Shown piece by piece: positions 38,401 to 51,000 of a DNA stretch of 64,000 bases. Source of the stretch: Physcia stellaris (Eukaryota > Ascomycota > Lecanoromycetes > Caliciales > Physciaceae). Within the stretch, counting starts at the first letter, position 1, and the number at the start of each line of letters is the position of its first letter. The notes under the pieces were generated by a model. The model was not told the origin of the DNA and searched no databases. It worked only from the letters and a program-made list of their open reading frames with translations. The stretch lies in NCBI GenBank assembly GCA_018902385.1, contig JABSSW010000047.1:1-64000 (forward strand). The letters run 5' to 3'. Position numbers and translations under genes: made by a program.

Positions 38401-38543
38401 TCATTTCTTCGCTTTGTCGGGAACAGGTATATCAACTGGTCGATCGCTCCGTTCTCGTAGCACAGAGTACTCAATTCTTCAACTCCGAACATTACAACAT
38501 ATTCCATCACTGCACAGTGCTGCTCGAACCAGCCCACCAAAAT
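35473..38543. other. Gene-free normal-composition flank, possible gene debris
   Basis: Composition is ordinary from the first base after the gypsy LTR. A 103-bp tandem duplication occupies 35645-35850. A TATA-like gtataaata (35850-35858) and pyrimidine-rich sequence follow, then short open stretches around 35950-36220. I could not assemble any gene structure there. Frames at 35741-36136 (minus) and 37179-37649 (plus) have no recognisable domain, and I do not call them. This could be remains of a gene lost near the repeat block. Confidence 0.5.
35645..35850. repeat. Two tandem copies of a 103-bp unit next to the boundary
   Basis: Both copies carry gattga-ca-tggag, cccccggatatt-tcgctct, ctgaggtcctgc-gctcgca and atttcttacgaatcg-catg. 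The first begins at 35645 and the second at 35748. They are roughly 85% alike by eye. The sequence is GC-rich and not hypermutated, although it is a repeat only 170 bp from the mutated block. The unit may be shorter than the length that triggers the mutation system. Confidence 0.85.
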
Positions 38544-39776
38544 ATGATGATACCATTCAGCCTCACCTTCGGTATTGAGATAGAATTCGTTGTTGCCTAC
38601 CATCTTGAACCGATCGCTAACCCGGAATTACTAGAGCTGGGCTTGTTCGTCCGTTCACACATGGTTCATGTCCTACGAGAAGCTGGGCTCTCGGTAAATG
38701 AGGCAGATAGCCTAAATAACTACGATAAGTGGACTATCGGCACAGATGGGTCTATCAAAGCCCAGCCAGAGAACCCGCACTCCCCTGAGTGGAACGGTTT
38801 CCAGTTTTTCCCTGTGGAGCTGAGAAGCCCGACCCTCTTCTGGGATGCGAATGCAGCTGCCTTTCAGCAAGTCGATGCTGTATTACGGACTCTACATGGA
38901 AACTTTCGGATTTTCGTCAATCAGAGCTGTGGCTTCCATGTTCATGTGGGTAACCGTGATCTCGGGTTTCCCCGCTCGACGCTGATGAAATTTGCTAGTC
39001 TGGTCACCGTCTTCGAGCAGCAATTCGCTTCGTTGCATCCGTACCACCGGGTCAACAATGTCCACTGCCGAGCTCCAGGTAGCAATTTCGAAGGTAGAGA
39101 TCTTCTCAAGAACATACTCATGCTCTTGAGCCTGAAGTCTACACATTCTCTCATAACTCACATGTCTTCAAACCCTGATGGTGACCGAAGAGGGTTTGCA
39201 TACAACATGGTGGGGCTGATTGTGGATGGTGAACCACCCACGATCGAATTCCGACAGCATGAAGCCACTCTTGACTTCGTTGCCGTTACCGCTTGGACAA
39301 GCCTAGCATGTAGCCTTATCGAGATATGCATTGCCATGCGCAGCGATGATTTCTCGGGCCTCCTGTCCCAAGCTGTTGACGGTAAGGCTTATAACATCAT
39401 AGAACTGCTAGTGGCGTTGGGATTGACACCATTTGCAGAATATTACAGCCAGAAGACCTTGTATAAGCATCCTCAGTCAGACAGCAGGATGAAATATGAG
39501 GGTGAGGCTTGGGTTTCTAAGAGCCAGTCTTCGGCAGCCCCAGCGATCCCTTCACCAGCAAGTTTGCAAATTGACACCTTCCACGATGCAGAATTGGCTC
39601 GAAGGCTTGCGCTTGGTCTACGCACTGGAGCTAGAGGCGTCAAGGGCGGTAACGCGCATATGCCTAGCCATCAGGAGACTCTTCGGGCTGACGCCGACTG
39701 GGAGACGGAGTATGCTCTTTTCGATGTTCTGAGAGAGGTGGATGATGACGATGAAGAGGACAGGAATTATCGGTAG
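38544..39776 (+). CDS. Amidoligase_2-like protein (fungal putative amidoligase)
   Basis: A 410-aa protein in a single exon. Near the N-terminus it has LTFGIEIEFVV, the first acidic strand of amidoligase/glutamine-synthetase-like folds. Around residue 128 it has CGFHVHVGN, whose His residues are a hallmark of the family, and near residue 233 it has IEFRQHEATLD. These three blocks in order fit the Amidoligase_2 family (ATP-grasp-independent carboxylate-amine ligases). Substrate unknown. The C-terminus is acidic (DVLREVDDDDEEDRNY). The frame is open upstream to 38316, but I choose the ATG at 38544 (or 38547) because homology starts six residues later and the upstream residues look like leader. 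No partner gene is adjacent. Many fungal genomes carry such stand-alone members. Confidence 0.85.
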   Translation: MMIPFSLTFGIEIEFVVAYHLEPIANPELLELGLFVRSHMVHVLREAGLSVNEADSLNNYDKWTIGTDGSIKAQPENPHSPEWNGFQFFPVELRSPTLFWDANAAAFQQVDAVLRTLHGNFRIFVNQSCGFHVHVGNRDLGFPRSTLMKFASLVTVFEQQFASLHPYHRVNNVHCRAPGSNFEGRDLLKNILMLLSLKSTHSLITHMSSNPDGDRRGFAYNMVGLIVDGEPPTIEFRQHEATLDFVAVTAWTSLACSLIEICIAMRSDDFSGLLSQAVDGKAYNIIELLVALGLTPFAEYYSQKTLYKHPQSDSRMKYEGEAWVSKSQSSAAPAIPSPASLQIDTFHDAELARRLALGLRTGARGVKGGNAHMPSHQETLRADADWETEYALFDVLREVDDDDEEDRNYR

Positions 39777-41256
39777 GTACACGTGGTTTGTCACACATTC
39801 ACGCATCTTGATCCCCATGCACTGGTACGGCACCCTGTTTACAGGTAGGGGCTCAGGCGAGCCGAGGCCCGAGACCGCCCCCAAAACGGGCTCCGGGTAC
39901 ATCAGACCTTGCAGGGCGAGGTCCCCGGGGACTAATCTCTAGGCAGCCTCCAAGAGCTGCAAAAAGGGTACCATCCTCCACCATTACATGGGATAGAGAT
40001 ACGTGACAGGAGAGCAGCTTTGTCAACATTCACGGCTCCCTGTGACATTTCAATTTTTACGTTCATCTCCTATGGATTGCCAGCACTTCAGAACCCCTGG
40101 GGCATGTTAAATTATGATAATTGAATATTACCACCATTGGAAGACATGAACGCAATTTCAGCACGTGCGTCTTAAATTACCAGGGGTCAAGAACCTCAGA
40201 TTGAAGTGTGTAGTTTCCGGTCACTTTCTGCATTGTCGTCCTTTCATTGTCACTTTTAGTGAGGGTGATGGACAGAGATCTATGAATTCTTGCTTCTGGA
40301 TCTAGATGGTGATATTAGTAGGATTAGGGGTACCTAGCTCACAGTGCTAGGCATAATTACAAGCTCAATAGCAACTAATGCAAAGTGTTCGTCATCAAGC
40401 TGAAACCAGAGAGCCCGGATAACTTACTGAAATTATGGAAGATAAGCATGCAGACGAGAATAGCGACGGAGAGGACATCCCTACTGCGAACGGCAAACAC
40501 GTCCAAATTGTGGTGTCGCCTGGCCTCTTTAAGCGCGGTAACACTGACGGAGAACAATTCGAATCCGAGTCCTGCATAGGAAGGGCTGAGGTCAGACGCC
40601 GATAAGCCCTCGGAGGGATCACATGGTGAATTGCGGACGAGAGGATTTGGGGAAGGAAGGAAACAGGAGTCGGAAGCTGCGCGGATGCAGTTTCAACTTT
40701 CAACGCTGGCTAATAGCGGCATGGTAGCAGTCACGAGGCGAAGAGACGCGTCGTTGTTCTACGGTGTTACGTCATTGTCGCGTCTCTGTTACAGTCACAT
40801 CCATGTGCATATCTGTCGTCAACAGCTCAATATCAACCAGTTCTGAACTCTTGAAGTGCATTCAACACATTCATCTTTGCTCGAGACGAACGTTGTTAGC
40901 AGTGCTACGTTTAATCTTGAACATTTTTCTGATTGTTAGATTTTTGCCTGTCTACAGCTGATAGCGATAATCATAATCACTTGTGACAGATACCCAGTAC
41001 AAGGTGAAGGACACCACTAGGTGAAGTATTGATCAACACTAGATTGCTCCAGCAACGCGACGTGACAAGGTGACGTGACTTGTGCACTTCACTACTTCAG
41101 GCAGCAGCTCCTCACATCTGCATTCTATCCATCTTGTCAACATCACTTCCATCTTCATTCTCGAAGTCTTTTATCTAGACTCTCTGTCTATTGATAGCCA
41201 AGTGATAAGAACCTTCGCTAGCAGATCCTCCGTTGGTAAACAGCCATACTATCACC
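39777..41256. other. Intergenic, no gene recognised
   Basis: It holds a short GC-rich stretch (about 39850-39960) after the amidoligase gene, then AT-neutral DNA with only short frames. Pyrimidine-rich sequence before 41257 is presumably the promoter and leader of the next gene. Confidence 0.5.
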
Positions 41257-43252
41257 ATGGGTACTCGTGGCTTCAAAGCTTGGCGCTTTCGTAAGCGCTA
41301 TTACTCCCAATACAATCACTGGGACAGCTATCCGGAAGGCCTAGGCTCCCAGATTGTCAGCGAAATCCCTTCCGAGCATGAGCAATACATTTCCTGGCTC
41401 GCGGCTCGGCGCAAGGAGGCCGAGGACTGGGAAGCGCGGTGGGATCAATACCTTACCATTGATCCCGATGTTGAAAAGCCTACAGAAGATTTAGACTTTA
41501 TGGAAGAATATCATCCGAGTCGTCTTGTCCCAATGAACGACACCTTCATGGAATGGATCTACATCATAGACTTGGATCGAGAAATTTTCTCCGTCAACAA
41601 TGGTGCCCACTTCAAGCTGGAACAGGTTCCTCACATCGATTGGATTGTAGCCCTTGCGGATGGAGGGTAAGTCTCTCGGAAGCACTGTGGCTTCAGAGCT
41701 GACGGAAGCCTCTCTTCGCCTACCACGACATGGCCCAAGGCTAGCTTTGGCGATCCTTATCTCACCGCTGGCTCAAGTCATCTTCACTGACTTGGAATAT
41801 GTAGGCTTGGCGACAAGATCATCTTACCTGGGAAAATCCCCGAGGCGGCGGTGGCAACACTCGTAGCGCAACCATCCTCGGTTGCTTTCGATGTGGGTCC
41901 CGAAACCCTTTCAACCAAGCAAGTACGTAGAACGCCGATAGTTTATATTTAACTAAAGCTAATGAAGTTCCTAGGACTCGGTTACACCACCTCTTCGACT
42001 GGTGAAGCCCAAAAGTACCGCAGATATCCCTTGGCGCCGCCGACATGGCCCTCTACTGTTTATAACCCTCTTCTATCTATGGTCAAGCGGAATGGAGGAC
42101 TCCCTAGCGGCAAATCTTCTTCAATGGACGACCACTGACGAACCATTTCGAGAAATTGCCTATGCAGCTCTCTGTTTCGCTGCGCGAGGGGAACATCTCA
42201 CCGTGATACCCACTACCGATCTCGAGGGCAGCAGAAAGCTTGGAGCATTAGATATGTCCTTCGAGGATCCTAAGTTCATCAGCCATATGGCAGTTGGGGC
42301 ACATTTGAGAGGGCATCTACCCGGCTCTGCCCCCGAAGGATCGATCTATTGGTTGGATGGAGTCTTGATCTTTCTCGTCACACAGTTATATCGTCCACAA
42401 GCCATCCAGCAAGAAGTCACACGTGCTGTCCGTTACTGCCAGCATTACTATCCTGACGATTGTATTGATGCAATTCTGATGTCAATTGAGCACGTTGTGC
42501 TTGTTCACGTCGTCCCGGGCGATGTGGTTCAACATACTGCGCTGCTAACGCTCTTCCCAATCCCAAATCACCTCACCATGGATGTCCGGGATCGCTATGC
42601 AGCTCCGTATCTCGAGAAGCTTTCAGCCAAAGACGAGAAATTCATGAAGAGAGAAGAGAAGAAACAGAGGAGGGCTTACCAGCTAAGTTTGCTGAAAAAT
42701 GAAGGGACAATGCTGCAGATGAGTGATGACGACGATGAAGACGACTCTTCTGATGAAGAGGAATCCGCTCTTTACACATCGCAGGCTGGAGCCGAAGGTA
42801 ACAAACTATCCACATTCTACGCCTTAGATTGGATTTTTGACGCTGCAGCTCGTCGCCGCATGCCGCCAACCAAACCCCATGAGGGGGCATTCCCAAATGA
42901 AATCTACAGCGAGATCATGCGTCACGTTACTGACAAGGAAACTCGGAACAGCTGCATGACGGTCTCTCGAATGTTCCGAACCTTGTGCCAGGAGAGCCTT
43001 TTATTTACCAAAGGTATGTTCTTGGAGCCGTCGCAGTCATGCGAAGATTGCGAGCATTCAGGAGATATGGCAGAATGGTACAACCTCTACGATGTGACCT
43101 CTGGTGAGAGTAGGCGAGTCTCGTTGAAGCGAGGCGGTGACTTTCTAGATATGAGCAGGGATGTGTCTTACTACGTCGCAGTCGGCACAGACAGCGACAG
43201 GAAGAGCCTCCTGTCTCGCTTGAACTTCAGGCTTCCCAAGACAACAGAATGA
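41257..43252 (+). CDS. F-box-like domain protein, three exons
   Basis: Proposed exons are 41257-41666, 41805-41922 and 41975-43252, giving 601 aa. The ATG at 41257 lies in a strong context (atcaccatgg). Intron 1 (138 bp) starts gtaagt and ends tgtag in phase 2. Intron 2 (52 bp) starts gtacgt, has a gctaatg branch-like site and ends ctag in phase 0. The N-terminus (MGTRGFKAWRFRKRYYSQYN) matches a conserved opening I associate with uncharacterised fungal proteins that handle a domain of unknown function. An acidic run (DDDDEDDSSDEEES) lies near residue 425-440, and an F-box-like helix bundle (FPNEIYSEIMRHV followed by SCMTVSRMFRTLCQE) near 480-520. F-box proteins usually recruit targets to SCF ubiquitin ligases. 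Here that role is inferred only. Confidence 0.75.
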
Positions 43253-44947
43253 CGGTGTCATGGTGCCTTCACAGGATGAGACATGAAGACATCTTAGTAT
43301 ATCATAGATTAGTCACGGCAGACTTCCTGGGATGATCTCGGTTTTCGGCACAACATCAAATTTCCAAACATTCATGGCAGCAGCCTTAGGACGCTCCAGC
43401 ATCAGCTATAGACAGGACTCGAACATACTTAACAAAGGTTGAGATCCAATATGAAGGCAAGTCTCTACGTCCAGATTATCGGCTTCCATTTAACTAAATC
43501 TAGCATGCTTTATTTTCGTATTGGACTCCGAAGGAAACACCGACATCTTGGGTTATCTACCCAAATTGCTTCTGTCAGAGAGCATCCTGGTAGTAACAAG
43601 TCAACAAGTGCCTATGGAATGTACCCACATGTCATTCATTCCAGGGGGCAATAGTCTAGCAGAATATCAAAGCACTACTATCATACTCGCTCTCCTGACA
43701 TCTTCGAAGCCGTGACCGTTCACCGTCGTATTTTAATGCACACACTGAGAACCACGCACATTGCATGCAGAAATAAACAAGAAACATTCTCTGATCAAAA
43801 GAGCAGCAGATCTTGTGCCGCCAGGATGAGATTCAATGTCTTTCCAATGGTTGCAACGGCCATGTGTTGTGCAAAGCCTACCTTAACTCCTAGGGTGTAA
43901 GCCACAGTAATCTATAGAATGTGCAACTGGTGACCTTCTCGACTAGATAGGCACTTATCGCTCTGCAAAGCCCTTTTCCTAAGGAAGCATGTCATCTTTC
44001 TCGAGAAATTTAGTGAAAGAATTCTATGCACAGCCTGTTGCCTTGAAGTTCGAGCAGTCAGAGTTTCTTTCGAGTGTTTTAATAAGCTTGCTTCGTTACT
44101 CTGGTCCATCGCTGTATCGAGAGACGACTGAAGAGAAACAGATCTCATCACGGACGCACTAGCCGGAGTTGTCTCGGTATTCGCATCAATCCAAATACGT
44201 TCCTGTTAAACAGACAGTCGTCTTTGATGTCGAATGCGATTAGATGAGATGATGCACAAACATGTACAACGGAACATTCTACTGACGATAAAGCGATATG
44301 CATCAACTGAATAAACGGGATTGTGGATTTCAGTATGGAATTGGAAAAGCAATGCTGACTCCAGCAGCCGGTTGGGGAATAGAAACCTTCTTTACTCTCA
44401 CGCTAGCATACTAGTCAAGAATGTATGTTTTCAATCCTATTTGATTCGAGGGCCACAAAAGGATGAATAGAAGTAGAGGAACTATCTGACATCCAACTCT
44501 CCTTGTATCGCTGTGTAATACGTGGAGTCTGTTCCGGATTCATGTAAAACTTACCCATGGTACTAGATCGTTGAGATGGTGAGACATAGCAACTAGCTGT
44601 GAAAATCGAAAAGTACTCGGAGAACTCGATAGAATCCGACGTGGAAAATATCTTCTCTTTCCGACGATGAGCCGATTAGCAATCATTCAGGACGTACATG
44701 ATCATTGCGATAGCTGTCACATCATCTCAAAAAAAACGAAAAAAAGAGTGTATACATCAAACCCCTAAATACCAAAGGTGACAATTGGGAGACTGGAAAG
44801 TAAGTCGGATGATCTCTTTGCGTCTATCTCAGTTCCTCTTCAAACAAAAAAAAAAACAACAGCCATCCAACGACCAAGTCTCATTCGAGATCTTCTATCA
44901 AACGAGCAGAAAGAGCTTGCCACCATCTTGTTCTTCAACGAGGGCTT
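43253..44947. other. Intergenic, no gene recognised
   Basis: Only short frames in all phases. No domain, tRNA or ordered repeat seen. The stretch lies between the 3' end of the F-box-like gene and the 3' end of the NACHT gene, so it is a convergent intergenic region, long for this half of the window. Confidence 0.5.
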
Positions 44948-47556
44948 CTACTCGTCTCGAAGTTTGGGAAGTGCTTCGGCAACAGGCATATCTTGAACCA
45001 TCTTCAACTTTGCGATAGCTTGATCCATCCACGATTCCAAAGCATTGGCCTCGTCGCTTTCTTGTCCTTTCCTACGAGAGCCTTGCATAAGCTGTTCAAG
45101 CTCCCTGACCGGCCACATGTGACTCTGGAGAGTCTCGAGGGCTTCACGGACCGAGGAAAAGATGACGAGACTTTGGAGGTAGGTCCAGCTCTGGGGTAAG
45201 GCAACGAACTTGCTGACAAGCTCTAGGATTTCACGCTCAAAGCCAAGTTCGAGCCTGTACCCTTTTAGAGGGTTCTTGAGATAGCTTGCGAGTAGAAGGA
45301 TATGGTGCAACCAGCAATGGAGGGCGTAGTCCAGGAATGGAAATCGGGCTATACAGTCTGCTCTTTCGGTGGTCCTCAGTAGCACAAAAGAGTCCAATGA
45401 TAAATATGCGACGCAAGCCCTTGCAATGCGATTCCGGCTAACGGTCTCGAAACCTGTGGGGTTGTAGCCCCCTCTTGCTTCGTTGTAATTAGCAATGTAT
45501 GTTAAAGTAAGATTATTAATTTCGAAATCGGATTCTTCAACTCTGACGTCCTTCAAGAAGTAATTCATGGATACATGTGACGGATGAATGAAACCATTTA
45601 AGACCGAGACAAAGGGACCGCATATTTCTCGGATATGAGCTTCAAGTCTCGAATGTCTGCGCTTCGGATCGAGAGAGGTGTCGCCCGTGCGCACGATGAG
45701 GGCTTCCGCTAGCTCAGAAACGTGGAGCGAGCGAAAAGCAAAAGCGGTCCATTGAAGAACGTGAAAGCCTAGCTGTGTTCTACTATCCTGGAAGTTTTGG
45801 ATTCGCAAGAAGGCTTGTTCGTAGATAGCTCGAACATTAGGAGAGATGTTGTAGAGGGCTTCCTCAACCGCCTGCGGGTTGGTTTGAAGTTTGAGATATT
45901 CAGTCATCAATCCAAGGAGGAGGAAACGGGCCCTTGGCTCGCGGCGTAGCTGTTTAGTGATCTTCTCGAACAGCATTGTCCATTCTGGCTGCTGATCTTC
46001 GTAATGAATGTTGCAGATATTTTTTGTCTGTGATGAAATGATAGATTCCTCGTCATGTTCTTGATGGTGATGGGATATTTCGAGTACCTGGGTACCTTTC
46101 GACCGATACCAGCTCGGCCAGCTATTTGTCTTACTCAAAAAGATCCCTTTTAGCAAGACTCCGGGCTGGACTCCGTTCTTGCGGGCTATAACGGTTGACC
46201 CTAATTCTTCCAATTTAGGTTTCCCCACTAATCGACACAAAACGTGATAGAATCGTGAGCTAAGGTGAGCATAACGCGAGTCAATCAGTACCACTACGAG
46301 ATCGAAATGCTGGATTAGTGTATGAAGAATATCATAGCATTCGGCCTCCGAGGCCACAGCGCTGTACGAAGCTTCTAACACCTGTAAAAGATCGGCATCG
46401 AGAAGGGATCTGTTCTTTCGTAGTATTTGGGAGATTAAAGCAGCCAGGGTTACGCGATCGTCATTAGCGAGGCGAGGGTCGTCAGATTCGTGAAAGTAAT
46501 ACGCGAATACAGCTTTTCTCTCCTTTATCTTTGCATCTAGGTTCTCAGTCAGCCAAGCGGCCAAGGTAGTCTTCCCACAGCCTTCTTCGCCTCGAATCTC
46601 AAGTACCGGGCACGGGTCATCTTCATCCTGGATTGGAAAATCCGGCTCCAGCGCTCGGGCCCAGATGCGAAATTCCTGAGTATCGGTTATCCAAGAGCAT
46701 GTTGCGGGATGGATCTGCGACTTTGCAAGGCTGAGTCTTTGGTCATTCTCTTGATCTGCATTGAGCCACTGAAAGAAGGCACGCTGGGAAAGACCTGGAG
46801 TTTTTTAAGTAGGTCATGAGCGATTGCAAATGAAATCAAGCGTACGTTTCCTCTCTTCTGCTGCTGTGTCGAACGCAACAGCTGACACCAAGAGATCTAA
46901 TTGATGAGCATCCTCTTTCAAGCTGGAACCGCTTTTCTCGAGCTCGGCATCGGAAGTGCCAGAGAGAGAGGCTACCAGTGCTCGAAGCCCTAGCTTAGAT
47001 CAGTAAACGCAGAAGTCGGCTGTCATAGTGGGAGAATAAATGGATGAATACCGTGGCGCCTAAGATGTATCAAAGAAGTCGTGAAAAACCTGGCAAGATT
47101 TATATGAAAATTTTTCAAAGCAGTCCCAATAGGAGGAGATGTATTGGCATGCTTCTGATAGATCTCAACTCTTGGCAGGGTGCTAGCAACATCTTGGAAA
47201 GTATCGAATATCTTTTCAAAAGAGTGTAAAAATTGCACGACGCTCTGCAGCACAATTTTGACACTTCCCCAGACAAGGGCGGCTATCGCAGGATTTGAAG
47301 AAATGAATACCTCGATGGCGGGAGCATATCGTTGAAGATCTTCGATGCGCTTCTTGAGGGCTGGATGAGCCTTGGCGAAATGTCGTTGGTCAAGGATATG
47401 TCCAAGTCGAGTTTCAAGGTCCGAGCCCGCAGCTATAGCCTCTGCTGCATTAGTTGCGCCAGTAAATAGATCCACAAATGCAATAGCCTGGTCTGGCTTG
47501 AGAATTTTGCGGAAATCGCTCAAGGCTTTATTGTACTCCTGCAGGGCGGTTTCCAT
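44948..47556 (-). CDS. NACHT (STAND/NLR-like) protein, short form without C-terminal repeats
   Basis: Proposed exons on the minus strand are 47556-47052, 46989-46846 and 46794-44948, giving 831 aa. Introns are 62 bp (starts gtattc, ends gctag) and 51 bp (starts gtacgc, ends ctccag), both phase 1. The N-terminal 170 residues, with ALKKRIEDLQRYAPAIEVF and NPAIAALVWGSVKIVLQSV, resemble the DUF7708-type effector region of fungal STAND proteins. Walker A is GEEGCGKTTL around residue 289. The expected Walker B position reads LVVVLIDSRY, with one Asp and no following Asp-Glu pair, so ATPase activity may be weak. Helical sequence follows to the C-terminus. No ankyrin, WD40 or TPR repeats follow. Such proteins act in fungal non-self recognition and programmed cell death, but this one's function is inferred only. 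Confidence 0.85.
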
Positions 47557-48015
47557 GTCAAAGCGCGCAGTAGAGCGAACATCTCATTTTTCTGAACTCA
47601 TAGTCTAGGGATGATCATACATATGGCATCCTCGCAACTTCGATGGGTAAAGGAAAGTGTTTCGGACATCATCCAGAAACGTACAAGGCTGATGGTCATC
47701 CAGAGTGTGAGACGCGAAGTAAAAATAAGATACGAGCTACCTAACTCTCTTAGACTAGCGTGCTAGGTAATACAATCGAGCCAGGCCTTCTCAGAAACTC
47801 TATAAGGTTTGAAAGTGTAGGATCACACCGGGTAGCCTTCATGAGGAATTATATGGGATCGATCCAATGAATACATAGAGTGTTGAAATAACTAGCGCGC
47901 TGTCCAGTCTCGGATGTACGCAAATATAAACCGTAACATAAATGACGGGTTCGCCATCGCGGACCAACTTAAGTGACATATATATACCGGTCATAACTGA
48001 CCTTATTATTTCCTC
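47557..48015. other. Intergenic between the NACHT gene and the DUF726 gene
   Basis: Upstream region of the NACHT gene and downstream region of the DUF726-like gene, which run in the same direction. No other feature seen. Confidence 0.5.
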
Positions 48016-51000
48016 TCAACCCCACCCGAGCCCCTTCCCCAGCTTTCCCACCCCTCCAGAGACCCCAGATGCAGCACCACTGGCCACACCACCTACAGCG
48101 CTCCCAGCAGCACCAGCACCACTTGCAGCCCCTTTACCAACGCTGCCAACTCCGCTAGCGACCCCTGACCCAGCACCACTGGCAGCATCTCCTGCTGCAC
48201 CCAGGTATCCCTTTTGCTTCTCTTCTTTGGGCTCCCCTTCCTTTGGCCCCGTCTCATTAGACTCTCCGTTTTGTGAATCCTCTTCCTCGCCAGCCTCCTC
48301 GTCCTCACCCTCAGCATCTGGGCCACCAACCTGCATACTTTCTTCTGCCTCATCACCAGCCTCCTCATTCGCAGAATCATACCGCGAATCCTCCCCTTCA
48401 TCGCTGCCGGAATCAGATTCGGGAGTATCCTTATCATCCTTGCCGTCGCCCGAGCTATCACCACCGCTTTCGTCACTGTTAGGACCAGAATCTTTGACTT
48501 TGCCAGGGCGCTCGGTCTCTTCGGAATCAGCATCAGAAACGTCCTCACGTTCTTTGCTTGCTTGGTCTTGCCCTTCATCATCTTCTTTGGCCTTGCTACT
48601 ACCGCCACCAGCACCAGCCAGTCCAGCGAGTCCCTTGCCAGCACCACCGAGCGCAGAAACACCAGACTTGGCTCCTGAAGCTGCTCCGCCGCCGACAGCG
48701 GAAACACCGCTCTTCGCGCCTGATGCAGCGCCGCCAGCCATTTCGCCCACTTTATCGCCAGCGTCACCACCTACACCACCCATCTTGGGCGTGTACTTCT
48801 GTGCTCCTTTTGCGGTATCGCTGACAGACTTACCAGCGCCTCCTGCAGCGTCAGTGACCGATTTGCCGGCACTGCCCGCTGCGTTGGTAGCGGATGTGCC
48901 AGCGCCTGACGCAGCACTGGCCAGGGCATTGGCGCCTTTCGATGGTGGAGAGGTGAAAATATCTTCATCGCTGTTATTGTCTTTACCTTTGCCCTCAGGG
49001 GTTGCCTCTTTCGCCTTGGAAGCTACATCATCTGTGACTTCCTTGGCGGAATCTGTTCCTTCGGATGCAGCGTTTTTGGTCTCGCCAGCCGCGTCTTCAG
49101 TCTTCTTGCTTGCATCTTCAATGCTCTCTTCGGGCTTCGGGGCATCTTTAGAGGGCGTCTTGGAAGCTACATCGTTCGTAGCTTCCTTGGCGGAATCTGT
49201 TCCTCCGGCTGCACTCTTCTTCGTCTCTCCAGTCGCTTCCTCAGTCTTCTTAATGGCATCTTTGGCAGTTGCTTCCGGCTTCGGGGCATCTTTAGAGAGC
49301 GTCTTGGAGCCGCCGAATCCGAAAGATGGAATGTAGGACGTGTACCCCCCAGAAGCCTTCTTGGCGCTTCCGGTAGCATCGTCAGCCTTCTTCTGCGCGT
49401 CACCAGCTGGCTTCGATGCAGCGCTAACAGTCTTCTTTTTCTTCTCGGGGGGCTTCTCTTCTTTCTTACCTGATGCCTCTGCCCCGGCTAGCAGCGCGTC
49501 GATGTTAGATTGTCTAGGCTTTATCCCTGCTGCGGCCATGCCCGGGACAGCGCCTTTAGCCTTTCCGAAACCGAAGGAGGGGATGTAGCTTGTCATGCCT
49601 CCGGCGGATTTGGCGGCGTCACCCGCTTGCTTACCTGCGCCACTAGCGGTATCTGTAGCGGTCTTTGAAGCGTCTCCGGCGGCCGTTTGAGGATCCTTCG
49701 CGGCATCTGTTGCGACTTTTGGTACATCTTTGGTCGCATCTGCTGTGGCTTTCGGAACGTCACTAGCAGCGCCCCCAACAGCCTTTCCTGCAGCACTGGC
49801 TGTGTCGGTCGCAGTCTTCCCAGCACCCGCAGCCTGTTTTGCGGTATCACTGGCCCCTTTCGATGGATCTTTGGCAATATCTTCGACGTTTTTCTCGATG
49901 TCTCCAGCGGCTTTTGCGGGATCTTTAGCTGCGTCACCAGCCTTCTTCTGCACGCTGTCAGTCTTCTTGAGGGCGGGTTTGGCAGCTTCTCCAAGTTTCT
50001 TCTGTGAGCTGGCAGTTTTCTTCAGTGGAGGCTTCGAGGCGTCTACAGGTAGTTTGGGGGCTGCTTTCTTTGCGCTACCAGCTCCTCCTAGTCCTGGAAT
50101 ATAGGAAGTCGGTATGTAACCTGCAGCTGTGGCCAGATACCCTGAAGGTGCAGCTTCTTGAGCTTGAGACAGCTTCTCCTGTGCAGCTTTCTCACCCTCG
50201 ACCCCACCTGACCGTGAGAGGTAGACTGCGTCTTTTGCACGCTGATACAATGTTTTAGTGGCTGCGTCGACGGTCTTGTTCGCAGTTTTCCCAGTATCTT
50301 TCACTGTTCCCTTTGCTGCGCCCTGAGGATCGGCAGCCGCGCCCTTGACATCGCTAGTTGTTGGCACAGAAGGAGCCGAGATGTAAAGCTGTTCCACAGC
50401 CCACTGATAAAGACCCTTTTGCGTTTTTGCAGCAACTTCTTTCTCCATCGCAGAGGCTTGTTTGTCGGCCTCGGCATCACTGATGGACTTTTGCTTCTTG
50501 GGAGCTTGTCCAGTCTTTTTACCCTGGTAGCCGTCCTTGGCCTGTTGGATATAGCCATGCTTACTCTCTTCCTCAACGACCTTCTTGAAAGCCTCAGCTT
50601 CCTTGTCTACTTCTGCCTTATCAATGTCTTCAAACCCGATCTTCTGTAGGATAGACCCGACGAGGTAGCGATAGCGTAGATGGCCTGAAACGGTCTCTGA
50701 GACGTCTACATTCTCAACGTCGTAGAGACCCGAGATGGGCATGAGGCCAGCGACACCATATTGAAGGCTCGATGTCCTGTAGAGGAAAGCGAGAAGATAA
50801 TCGTTTTCGGAATACACATTAACAAGGCGGCCACTGACAGCAGTCCGCATAGTTCGCCAGGTGCTGACATCCGATGGTAGCGGTGACCCAATAAGGACAG
50901 CAGACTCCACAAGGCCAAAGGCTCTCTTCTCTGCCAAGGTAGTCAGGCAAGACCAGATGACGCGAGCACCAAGAGAATAGCCAATCAGAGTCACCGGACG

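Noticed and set aside
48093-48770. Minus-strand Arg/Lys-rich frame, and similar frames at 49167-49994 and 52457-53371
   Set aside because: Shadow frames of the low-complexity tails of the DUF726-like gene.
47942-49336. Plus-strand Pro/Ala/Ser-rich frame of 464 codons
   Set aside because: Antisense shadow of the Ala/Lys/Gly-rich tail on the other strand; the composition is the mirror of that repeat.
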